From contig NC_061773.1 in assembly GCF_022458985.1 (NCBI RefSeq), positions 25,950,001 through 26,014,000 on the forward strand: a stretch of 64,000 nt of DNA, written 5' to 3'. The DNA is from Mugil cephalus. Its lineage: Eukaryota > Chordata > Actinopteri > Mugiliformes > Mugilidae. The notes beneath the pieces are model-generated. The model had not been told where the DNA came from and searched no databases. It saw only the letters and a list, made by a program, of their open reading frames with translations. The translations under genes were made by a program, and so were the position numbers. Below are positions 10,201 to 22,200 of this stretch, piece after piece. The first letter of the stretch is position 1, and each line of letters starts with the position of its first letter.

Positions 10201-13200
10201 CAGAGGAGGGTGTGTCCGTCTGTAAGTCCAAACCGCCTTGGCGGCCGGCGAGTGGGATTCCGACGGGGAAGGCTGGGGGCGGGGTTTGCTGCTGGGGGAG
10301 AGCGTGCCGTTGGTCTGTCCGTGGGGAATGGGCGAGGAAATGGGGGGAGGTTTGGAGGAGGAGGAGGTGGAGGGGGCGGCGGAGGGGGGGCGGCCCCGGT
10401 CCTGGAGAATGATGCAGTTCCTGTCGGGGCCTGAGTGCTCTCCTTCCTGCGCCGGGGCTTTGCGCTTGCGGAGGGCGGCGGCGGCGGCCGCCTCCTCCCG
10501 CAGCTTCAGCATCTGCTTGCTGGGACGTCCCACCGGGTTCTTGGACCGGCCGGGACCCCCCTGGCGCACCACCGCGGGCTTACCCGGAGACACTAGATGG
10601 CCGCCACCGCCGGCGACGCTGCTGCTCCCGCCGGAGTTCTCCGACTGCACGGAGGTGGGCGGTCGGCCGGGACCCCGGCTGGAGGAGGACGAGGTCTTCA
10701 GGGAGGTGGTGATGTGACTTCCTGCGCGGGACTTAGAATGTAACGAAGAGGAGGACGCGGCGGCCGTGGAGGAGGAGGAGGACGGGGGCGGAGACGTCAG
10801 GGCCTTGGCTAAAGGAGGCGGAGACTGGAGGTCGGTGGCTTGAGGTATTTTCCTGTATGAAGAGAAAAAAGGTCATTAATAAATAATATATCAGGGACTC
10901 GTTTAAAATGACCACTTTGTTTTAACAGACGATGTTTAAATTAAGTGAATTAGTATTAAACTCTGATCTCTTTTCTCCATCTTCATGGCAACTTCACAGA
11001 CTCTTCACTGTTGCTATTCATGGAGCGGACGCCATCTGCCTCAGTCGTTCGTGACTAAGCAGCGAGTTAATACTCACATATCTTTATATAAAGACGTTAC
11101 CAGTCGTCTCATGTGATGCAACTACTTCAATCAGCAACCACACACTATATCGACTGCAAACATGTCCGTGGTTATACGTTACTCCGTCACTGGTCTGGTT
11201 CATAGTGTTAAGGCTCATTTATGGTCCTACATAAACAGTACGAGACATTTATACTTATACTTTATATTTATTGTTTCCACTTCCTGCTTCACTGTCAACA
11301 ACAGCGACTGAAACTTTTATTGCAGATAAAATTTCACATGAGTATTAGTGTCAGTCAGGCTGCACAATTAATCGAATTTTACTCACGATCATGTTTTCAG
11401 CTGCCGCAATTAAATGAACCTGATCGTCTGCAACATTTACAATTTAAAATTCGGACTTTTTGCTGCTTCAGTCAAGCACTTTCTCAGCCAGTAGCTCAGG
11501 TAAACAAACACCTGTTCCTGCTCTGAGTGACAGGTGTTAGCCTGAGCTAACAGGTAGCATTGAGCCGGGTGGGCGGGTCTCAACGTCCCGACACGACCCC
11601 CCCACGTCCATATGTGGTGTATCTGAGTGTGGGCGGAGTCAAAGTCGTCCAACATGGCGACCACAGGCTCCGCCCACTTCAGGCTTCGTTTCTAAGAGTC
11701 AGAATCCAGTGGGTGACGTCACGATGGGTTTGTCCATAGTTTAAACATTGAACACGTGGTTAAGGCTTCATTAATTTGCCTAAATAACAAGCGAGAGTCG
11801 TTCTGTGGACTGATGAGAGCGAGTCGTGGTGTGAGAAGAAGATACGTTGACAGGCTGGTGTTTCTCAGACTAATGTTATTACCTTGGATGAGCTGTAACA
11901 GCACATTTATTGTGTTGGTACATTTTAAACTCTTCTTTTTCTACATTATTAAACATTTACTCTTATTTGTAAAGTTTCATTTTGCACCGATCGTTTGTTC
12001 TGTGAAGGTGAACGTCATCTACAACATCAGGCTCTGCATCAACTGAACGCAGAAATCTAAACTTCTTACTCTTCTTCTGTCCAAGTTCAACAATTTAACC
12101 GAGGCAGCAGATATTTGAAAAGACGTGATCAGTTCCCAACAGCGCGGGAAAAGTTCGGACCAGCTTCCAGGCCACCCAAGTAAAATCTAATTTTTTATAT
12201 AATCAGACAATTCTAGTTCTTCTCTTCTACTGATTAACAGGTTTATGCTGAAAATGACTCGTCTAAGAGGACGGCATGAACCAGGGTGTCAAACATAAGG
12301 CCCAGGGGCCAAAACTGGCCCGCCAGAGGCTCCAATCTGGCCCGTGGGATGAATTTGCAAAAATTACACTGGAGATATTAGCTGAAAATTTTTGACAAAA
12401 TAAGAAATTTCACAGTTGTTCACTACATGTAGCTGTACTTTTTTGCACTAAAGCAAAGGGAAACATTTGGAGTTGTCGTTATTTACCAGGTAATAAGCTA
12501 TTGGGTAACTGGCCCGACCCCCTTGAGGTCAAATTGGGCTGATTGTGGCCCCTGAACTAAAATGAGTTTGACACCTCTGGCATAAACCATCAAAAACATC
12601 TAAAGTGATACATCTTTCAAAGAGATTCACTTATATTCTTCAAGCAAAACCCAAACTAAAAATATAAATAAAAGATCTGTGCAGGGATGTGAGCGGTGGC
12701 TTCTTACTTCCAGAGATGAGCGCTGATGTGCTGCTCCAGCATGTTGCTGAGCGCCGACCTCAGGTGGTGGAGTCTCCTGTCGAAGGTGTAGATGCCGTGA
12801 CCCAACGCGTGGCTCCCGAACGAACACATCTGCAGGGAGACAGGAGACGTCAGGACGTCAGGACATCAGGACGCTGTCCAACGCTGTTTACGATCCCGCC
12901 GCCGAGCGGCGAAATGATGTCGCTACATTAATGTCGCACGTGTGACTCGTTAAGTGGGCGAGGAAGCGCTGAAAGTGTCCGATTATAGTCGGGACTCGTT
13001 ATTGTTATAAGACAATGAATTCAACCAGAGGAAAAACACACTTTTCTTGCACAAACTAACTCACTGCCCACATTTAATATCATGTTTTAGTTCCCATCCC
13101 CCAGAACCTCAGAGTGCTGTTATATTCTCGTATATTCTTTCATATTTGATAGTTTCTTTTATTATTTTTTTGTATATATTCTCGCCTAATTCTGTGCAAC

Positions 13201-16200
13201 TATGACAAGTAAATTTCCCATACGTGGGATAAAGAAACATTCATGTCTTAATCAGAAGATACAACAACCACCACTCAAACACAGGCTAAACATAAACCAG
13301 ACGTGTTCTCACATGGTCTAAACAGCTGTTTTTTAATCACAGTCTCCATTAATGTTTTTTTATTTTATTTAATTGTGGGTCAAATGTTTTGTCTGTCTGT
13401 GTGTTTTTTTGGTTTGTTTTGACGTCGTCTGTCTCTGTCTGGTTCTGTAATTGTCTGTTGTGCGATTGTTGTTTTAACGCCGTCTGTGTTTGTGTTGTGA
13501 ACCTGCCTTGAGACGACAGCTGGAATTTAGCATTCGTGCCGAGTGCGGCGCATTTACACTGATGGTTCATGCTTCAATGTTGATTAATGTGCATTGTCCC
13601 AATTTAATAATAATAATAATAATAATGATAATAATAGACATGCAAGAAAGTTTAAGTCTTTCGAGCTTGTTTAAAGAGTAAGTAAAGCAAAACAAGAAAA
13701 GCAAATATATGCATATACATGCAGACATGTACAGACATGAACAACGCACACAAAAATAAACAAATAAAACAAACTAAATCATGCACATTTAGCCCAAAAT
13801 GCAGTGAAGTTAAAAACATATTTAATTGCTCAGCTTCTCCATAAATACTTTAATTAATACAGTTTACTCTTATAGTAATAACTACTGATAAATAAATGCT
13901 ATTAATTCTCTATTGTATGAGCTCATTCCTATAATATGCAGATTTACTCATATTTCAAATCATACGAGACTAAAAATAAAAAACACTTTGTACGACTGTT
14001 TAGTTTGGAGTCGAGTTAAGACAACAAAGAACTCACCGCCGCAGGTCTGGGGTGTGAAGCCGAGGACGAGAACTCGACGGGTTCCTCGAGTGTTTCCGTG
14101 TCGCTGTCGTCGCTGGAGATTCGTCCGTGGACGAGAGGCGACGGCGCCTGGAAGCCGCCGTCATCCTGCTGCCGCTGCTGCTGCTGCTGCTTCTCGTCCT
14201 CGGGCGTGTTCTCCGACACGGCGGCCGGCCGACTGCAACAACAACAACAACAATACACTTACACCAAAGGGCTACACATACACAACTCAGCCTCACGCTT
14301 CTGTTATTACACTGAAAAACGCTCAGATTACTGTGGAGATCCTCTCTCTCTCTCTCATTTTGAAGCCAGACTGGGACGTTTGCCACCATAAAAAAAAACG
14401 CTTCTAGGATCATGTTAAATCAAACCCAAACATTTATGCAAGTCACATTTTCCAGCCCCGTCTGCATAAGTTGTGAGCTGATACGTCTGCCCTACTTTTT
14501 AGAGGACAGGGAGGCGAGTTCAGACAAGTTGTTAATTTAACAATATCGACACATAATCTACCCAGAGAGAACATTTTTTTTTTTTTTCTCTCTTTCTACT
14601 TTTGTGATTAAAGGACTGGAACGGAGATCGATAAGTCACGTGTGGACGGAAAACGTGTTGAGCAGGTTTGTGAAACACCCGGATGCTGCGTGGAAGGAGA
14701 ATGTGAAGCGGTGGTTACGGTGTTAAACCTTCTCCAGTTTAATAAAGCTCTGCTACGTCAGGAGAAATAACTGTTACTCATGAAGTTGGTTATTGGAAAA
14801 CTGAGCATTTGATCTGAATCTGTCTTTTATTCCTTCTGCTATAAAAAGCTTTTAAAAACGCACTCGTTTTAGATGAAACTTTTATTTATTCATGAGATTT
14901 TTTTCGTTATTTATTGGATTTTTACGGCTGATTTTTATGATCAGTTATTACGAACTCGTGCACTTATTGTTTCCTTTTTTTTTTTTTTATGAGACTGATT
15001 CACTGTGAATGACCCTGATGGGGTAAATAAAAGTTCTCCGAGTCCAGAGATCTGATCTCAAGTGACCGGTTTTAGGTTCACGTGTTCAGACCTGGAATTA
15101 AACATTCGTCTCCAGATCTGATCTCACTTCAGTTTCTCTTTATGCAAATAAACCACGACATCATCATTATTTTAACAGCTGATGTCTCTAATGAATCTAT
15201 CACTGCTCCAGAACCGAGAACAGTTTCTTCTTTATAACTTTGGCACAAAACGTTTTATTAAGTTATTATTTATTGATCTGAGCCCTGGAAGTTTCCATCC
15301 GCGTCGTAATCTCTGGTAATAAAGGTGAATAAAGACATCAGTGATTGAGCAAATATATATTAATAATTAACCAGCTGCACACTCGTGTACTCATATTATT
15401 CATTTTAAATTCTTACTTAGATTTTTTATTTATTTATTTTAGTTATTTAAGTGATAAAAGGACAGAATATTTTTTAAAAGACTCTCATTACCAGGGATTT
15501 GCAGCAACATCTTGACTTTGCACCCGGGGAGGGATAATTAATTTTAATAATAACCATTTAATTCAGTCGCAATTTATACGAAAATAAAAAAATACCAAAA
15601 AAAACCTAGCTTGGATGGTGCGTTCACGAAAGCTCGGAAACGAGAATTCTATATTCCAACTTGGAAATTTCAGGCTATTATAGCAACAGGTGAACTCAGA
15701 GGAGGAAATATAAGCTTATATGTTGTCATATTGTTTGGTGAACGCTAAAATATGTGCAGCAGCTATTATTTATTTTTATTTATAACCCAGAGATAAGTTG
15801 TTTTAAATGCAGCAAAAGTCTGAACAGACCCACAGTAATGCTCCTAGCTCCTGAATGCATCGTTAGCTCGAGTAGCGCTCCCAACCTGAAAGCAGGAAGG
15901 CTGGCCAGAGGTCTCCTGCAGTGTGGGGCCCCAGCCTGCTCCCTGGGGGCCTCAGGGCTCGGGGACCGTCCCGTGGAGGAGCCACCCTCCAGGACCTGGG
16001 CCCCTTTTTCCCGAACTTTGGTCTTGAGCTCCGCCACTAACTGGTCAAAATTCTTGCTGCGGCCGACCACCTTCCTCCGCTGGTGTATGGAGTGGATCTA
16101 GGGGTGAAGATAACGTGATGTAAGTCACAATTTAATTTGTTTTTTTTTGTTGTTTTGTATTTGGATTGTTGCATAAACTCATCTTTTATAAAAAATAAAC

Positions 16201-19200
16201 CATTTTTCAAACACACTCTGGTGACTCACTGCTGATGCAGAGTTACATTATTGTATTAGGATTATTTGTCTCTTTTATTCTGTAGCTGCCATGATCACAA
16301 CTTGAAATGCTTTAGCTTTAACTCAAAGAATCCAAATCAAAACATTTTACTATCAGTGTTGTGTTGTTGTTGTTCTTTAAGTTCCTTGTAAAGCAACATC
16401 TCTGAAACAGGGACTGGTACCATAACGGCACCGGTACTGACGCTAACGGTAGCAACCAGACCAAGAAGCAACAGATTTCGGTGCCTCTGAGGTTTTTAAT
16501 TAGCTTAATTAGCTACGTGTGACGTCAGTTTTTCACCTGCATGGATGGAAGTGAACCATCAAAATGTCTAAGACCAAACGTTTGTCAAAAGACAAAAGAC
16601 AAGGGAGGTAACACCTGGAATTTGACTAAACATCTGACGACGCACAACATTTTTGTAGCGTCTTTGATAGACTGAAGACCAAGTTAGCAGCATCTCTGGG
16701 GATAAGAGTCTCAGACCTGAGTCCATGAGTCCATGAGTCTCACGATACCAAGAACAGTTGATGTTTTTTGTTTTTGATTGAACGTACTGTAAAAATTTAG
16801 TGATTTGTTTTTGGGCATTTTCTCCGTGTTCTGTTCTGCTGCTGGTTTTGATACATTATTGTTTTTATTGTAACAGATAATGATTTTTATATCAGTTCAT
16901 TTATTTCTTAGTATTTACATTTTAAACAGACCCTCAGTCCTTCGTTTGCAGGAAGACAAACACACACTCGACAACAATTTACAGACTGAACTAAGCTGCG
17001 TTTTATGCACATTATTACATTATTTACATTATCTCTTTTCTCTAAGGGCGTTTTTAAATATCTGTGTACCTTTTAAACCGCGGGTCTCTGCAAAATTATG
17101 TTCCCATATTGACGATAAATCACCAAATATTATTTAAATTAATATTCTGTTCAACTTGCACGTCACAAAATGCCTTTTTATAAATAAAAATGCACAGTTT
17201 TTGGACAAAGTTTGTATGTTTTCCATTCTTTAAGCACCGTTTCTGCACAGGTGCTGAATAAAACCTCAGCGATACACGTCCCTGTTCTGAAAGCAGGTTG
17301 AAAAGCGGACTGGAGATAACTGGCGTTATTATACAAAGCACCTCTTTATACCAGATACAAAATATTGAAAAGCCATTAAAGCAGGTACAACGCTGGTTCC
17401 TGTCGTGTTAAAAATAAAAGTCGTCTTCTGCTTTTACAGGTGCGAGGACAAACTATAAGTAGCTGCTCCCACTTCATTTGTCTTTGAGCTTTTTTATGTT
17501 GTGCACGATGCGTAAGAAAAAAAAAACACCCGGCCCTGGATGTTTTATTTGCCTCCGCAAAGAATTGAAATAATGTCCCTTCTATTGCAGGTTGGGCTCA
17601 TTAGAGCAGTCGGCCTTTGTCGCGGCAGCTACGGCTCATAAGTTTCCAAACATGGCTGAATGAATAGAAGAAATGACGACCTGACGGACGTCATTCTTCG
17701 CAGCAGGTGGTGGAGAAACCACAGCCGCCGTCAGAGCAACTACACACCTACACACCAGGTACATACACGAGGTGTGTGTGTGTGTGTGTTCTCAAGCATC
17801 TTTCCCTCCTCTCTGGTCACTTCCTGTTAATCAGGTCATCCTGTCTTGCCGTGGCTGGATGTGGGGCCCCTCACACTCACTTCCTCTTTCTCGCGCAGAC
17901 GCCAGCCGCCATATAAGGACTGTTCCTGTGCCGGGAGCCATTTTCACTCTGTGTCAGTAACAAGGATCCTGAGCTGCTTTTTTTAATAAAAGGTTCATAA
18001 GAGAAACGTCTACTTTTAATCCCAGCGAGGCGACGCGCTCGGTTTACAACTTTGTTCTGCGAGTTATTCAAGATGAAGCAAATTAAATGTGATTTTAAAG
18101 ATGTTATGATAAGAAGTGATTTGTTTGTTGACCTGTGAGCGACTATTTCTTAAAGAGCAATGGATCGATATGAACATACAAGAGGAATAACGACGTCATT
18201 TACGATCTGTTGTTATGGCTCTGCTACTTCCCGCCTCACAGATTTAGTTACAAATTATATTAAATGATACTGAAACTAATTTACCAACAACCTGTATCAG
18301 TGTTTAAATGAGCTCCACCTTTACAGATGAACACATTAATGGTTGATTCAACGATTTCATCCATTTAAACGGGTGAATGGTTCAGCAACATCTCCACTTT
18401 GCACCCAAACATCTGTCCCAACTTACATTACAAAATATAGCACAACCTTCATAATAATTAATAATAAGAGACAAGAGGCAGAAAAAAAGTCTTAAAAAGG
18501 TAAAAAATCATTCCCTAAATCACAGAGACGTCGATGTGATGTCACATCAGGAGATTCTGTGTTAGGAGAACGATGGCTGGTAGTTTGAGGTGTATTATTT
18601 ACTTCATCAGCTTCATGGCCGACACCCTCTGATTATTACAAATTACAGCAGGTCCCCACGTAAAACTAGTCCACAGCAACAAACTAAAATTGTTACATCA
18701 TTATTTCCTAGTTTTTTCTTCCAGGTTTCATGAAAGGGAGAGATCCTGAAGAACTGGAAATCAGATCTTTGCAGTTTTTGTTAAAGCCTTGTTTTAATTA
18801 ACCTTTTCAATGACTTGATTCTAATAGTTCATGATGCTGGAGAGAACAAAAAAAAACAACTTTGCAATGAACTAAGTTCACAGAGAAAGAACAAAACAGA
18901 CACAGAAATAAAGAGACATGAGGAAAAGGGCAGAGAATGGAAAGGAGCTCGGTGTGTGTGCGTTTGTTGTGCGTTTGGAGCTTACATTGCATGTCAAGAG
19001 ACGAGTGCAGACTTTCTTCCTGTCGGGGTCGAGGACGCCGCAGTGTTTGTCCAAGTCGCACTCTCTCTCTGAGGACGCACACAGAGACACATCACACAGT
19101 CAGTGGACAAACATCAGACACGACAACGAGCTGCTGCTAATTTCACCTGCGTTATTACAACATTTTCATCCAATTGTCTTCTAACAAACACAACAGATCA

Positions 19201-22200
19201 CACGTCACCTCATCCACAGACTAAACCGTCTCATAGGATTTAAGGGACTCTGATCAAAATACGGCCAAAAAAACCTGTAGCAACGCAGAAGGAATGTGTG
19301 CGAATGCATCCTGTGAACTACAAGGTGGAGCCACTAGTTTCATAAATAAAATAAAAAAACACGTTACATTAAAGATAGTAAAATAAATGTAATGCACACA
19401 TGACTTTTCATGTATGAACAGTGAAACTTCCTGGAGACATTTTAAGTCTCTTCATGGCATTTTTTTGCATAATCAGGTGTTTCCAACATTTTCTACTGGT
19501 TGAGGGAAGAATTAATGCAGTCGATTGACTTAGTGAACGATTTAATCGTCATGATGAGTGAATAACGTAGAATTATTCCACACTAGTATTAATACAGGTT
19601 TGCAGAAAATGATGCCGCTTGTGATTCTAAGTCTAGAAAGCAAAGACAACTGGAGTCAAAATACAGAACTTTTACTGTGACAATTTCACAAACATCTTTT
19701 AGAAAACCATTACAGGGCTCTAAAGTTTTGAACTTAGCTTTGAGTTAGATTTTTTTCTTTGCAGTGGGACGAGGGTGAAGTGTGTCTGAAGATAATTTAT
19801 CCGTATTTAACTATAATAAAGGATAAATTCCTTCAAATAACTAAATAAAATCTTTTATTTTACTATTTTAGGACAAAAAAAATGAAATGATGAAGCTCTT
19901 CTTTGCGTGTGCAGCATTTGTGGGAGGTGTGATCACCGTGCAGCCGTTTCACCCGGCAACAAGAAATACTATTTTCTGATTGGCTGATTCTAGAACCATT
20001 CATATCTCTTTTATATACTAGTTTATGTTACTAATGTGAGGCAACTTTTTATCACTTCTCAGCGCGAGAAATGTCGTGTTAACTTATTGAAAGTGTCACA
20101 ACTTGAAAGCTCTGCATAAAAAATAGTGCAAACATGCAACTTTAGCCCGACAACACTTGGATAAAATGATTGTTTGGTCGATGTTGGATTTTTTTTGAAA
20201 TCACAAATCCTCCAAACAACAGACACTTGTCTGTCACCTTTTTTTTTTTTTTTTTACTTTCCCTTCACCATGCAGTGACGCAGCAACATTGAAAAAAAGG
20301 TTTCGGTCTGAAACAGCGAACGCCAGCCCGACCTTACGGGATTAAAATCTTCTAAAGAGTGTGTGTTTTCGTACACAATAGGCTTTCAAACTACTTTTTT
20401 AATCTTCTAGTTGCTGTTTAATTGTTGCAAGTAAACAACAAACAGCTGAAGCTCCGGAAGCGCAGAACTTCTGGGAAGCCAAGAAAAAACATCGTCATGT
20501 GGTTTGAACCTCACACTTATTCCAGTACGAATTATTCGACACATTCATTTGCAACTACGACTTAGACTTAAGGAGTTTCGGCCTGAATATAAAAACATTA
20601 GAGAATAGCAAACACAATCCGTAGAGTTGTTGTTTTTCTTTCTTTCTGCATCACCCACATCTCACCCCTTCGTACTCACTGGAGGCCACTTTGTTGTAGG
20701 GTCTGGGGATCCGGTGGCCCGGCCCCGCGGGCGGCTGAGACGAGTCCTTCCTCTGAGCCGGGTGCCGGGTGTCGGCGGCGGGCGTGGATCTGCCGGGCGG
20801 AGTTCCTCCGTGCGGCCAGGGGGGGTCTCTGAGCGACGGGGATGGAGAGCTCATCGGCTCCAGGGGCGGGGGCTGCTTGAATACTGACGACTCTGCGTGG
20901 ATGCTGTGGGAGGACTTCTCCAGTGGGGAATGTCTGGATGATGAAGATGATGAAGATGGGAGAGTTAACTCTGGGCACATTTCACAACCGACAAACCAAG
21001 AAAACTTTAACTACTGCTCTTTTAAATATACAGCGGCTCTTAAAAGTCTTCCTTCACAATTTTCATTAGTAATCGGAGCCTTTTTTTGAGATATGACGTA
21101 TTTTGTAGCTGTTGAAATTAACACCAGGAAGTGTTTTAACGTGAGCGCACCGAGCGTGATTCGTGTCATCAAATTGCTTATCAGCGTGTGGTTAATTATT
21201 GATTAGCTGAGTGCATTTCCTCAATCACCGGCAGCTTTGTTACAGTAAGCAATCGTGGAAATGTTTGGTTTCTGTTGCTACATAGCAAAGGTTATAACAC
21301 TACAGACAGATACACAGAACATTTGTTTCATGTTTGACTGGGACGTCACAGGACTGGAAATCTGCAGATGTTTTTATTTTTATGTAGAAAAGCCTGAATA
21401 CTGTAAATAGTAGCAGGGAGAAGTATAAACTCTTCGAAAGTGTCACTAAACCTTTTTTAAGAGAAAAAACTGGTCTTTAAAAGGTGCCATTAGGCGGATT
21501 TCGGTTTCCACCTTTCTCTAATCTTTACGTGAACTTTAGCCAAGTCAATCATCCGATCCGACTAAAGAGGATTTCCCAAAATGTTAAACCATAACTTTTA
21601 TGTCATCTCAGCTTATTCTGTTCCCTCCGACGAGTCGAGGTGTCCCTCCGTTCTTACCGTACTCCATCTTTGGAGTTCTTGGAGTGTCTGTACTGGGGCG
21701 GGGTGGATGGCGAAGGCGGGGCCGCCCGTATCTGCCCGACTCCCTGACCTCGACCCTCCCACGCCGAGGCGGAGGCGGCGTTGGTCCCGTGCGAAGGCGA
21801 GTGGCCGTGGTGGGGTCTCTGCTGGGGCGGCGGCGGCGGCGCCGGCGTCGGGGAGCGAAGTCGCGCGTACAGCTTGGCCAAAGGGCCGTGTCTGCGCTCG
21901 CAGTGCTTCTCAAACGCCTGCGGCTTCACTACTTGGCCACAGTGGCTGCAGACCACCAGGTAAAAGTCATCGTGGCCCGGGTACAGACCAAAGATGGACA
22001 TGTCTGGAAACAGAGGGACGAGGGATGAGAAGGGGAAAACACATAAATACGAGGATGACGCTCAAAGTGTCCTGGATCCTGTCCAACGTGATATTAATGT
22101 AGTAAATAAGTGAGATGTGACAGGAAACCTGCGTGTGAATGTGTAGACATTCATTCTCTGTCTAAGTCGATGCATTTCACACCTTGATGCATTTTAGGTG

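Noticed and set aside
10156..10717. Long plus-strand frames rich in Gly, Arg and Glu
   Set aside because: They are the antisense of the GC-rich Ser/Pro-coding atxn7l2 exon 9, whose frame continues correctly from seven upstream exons.
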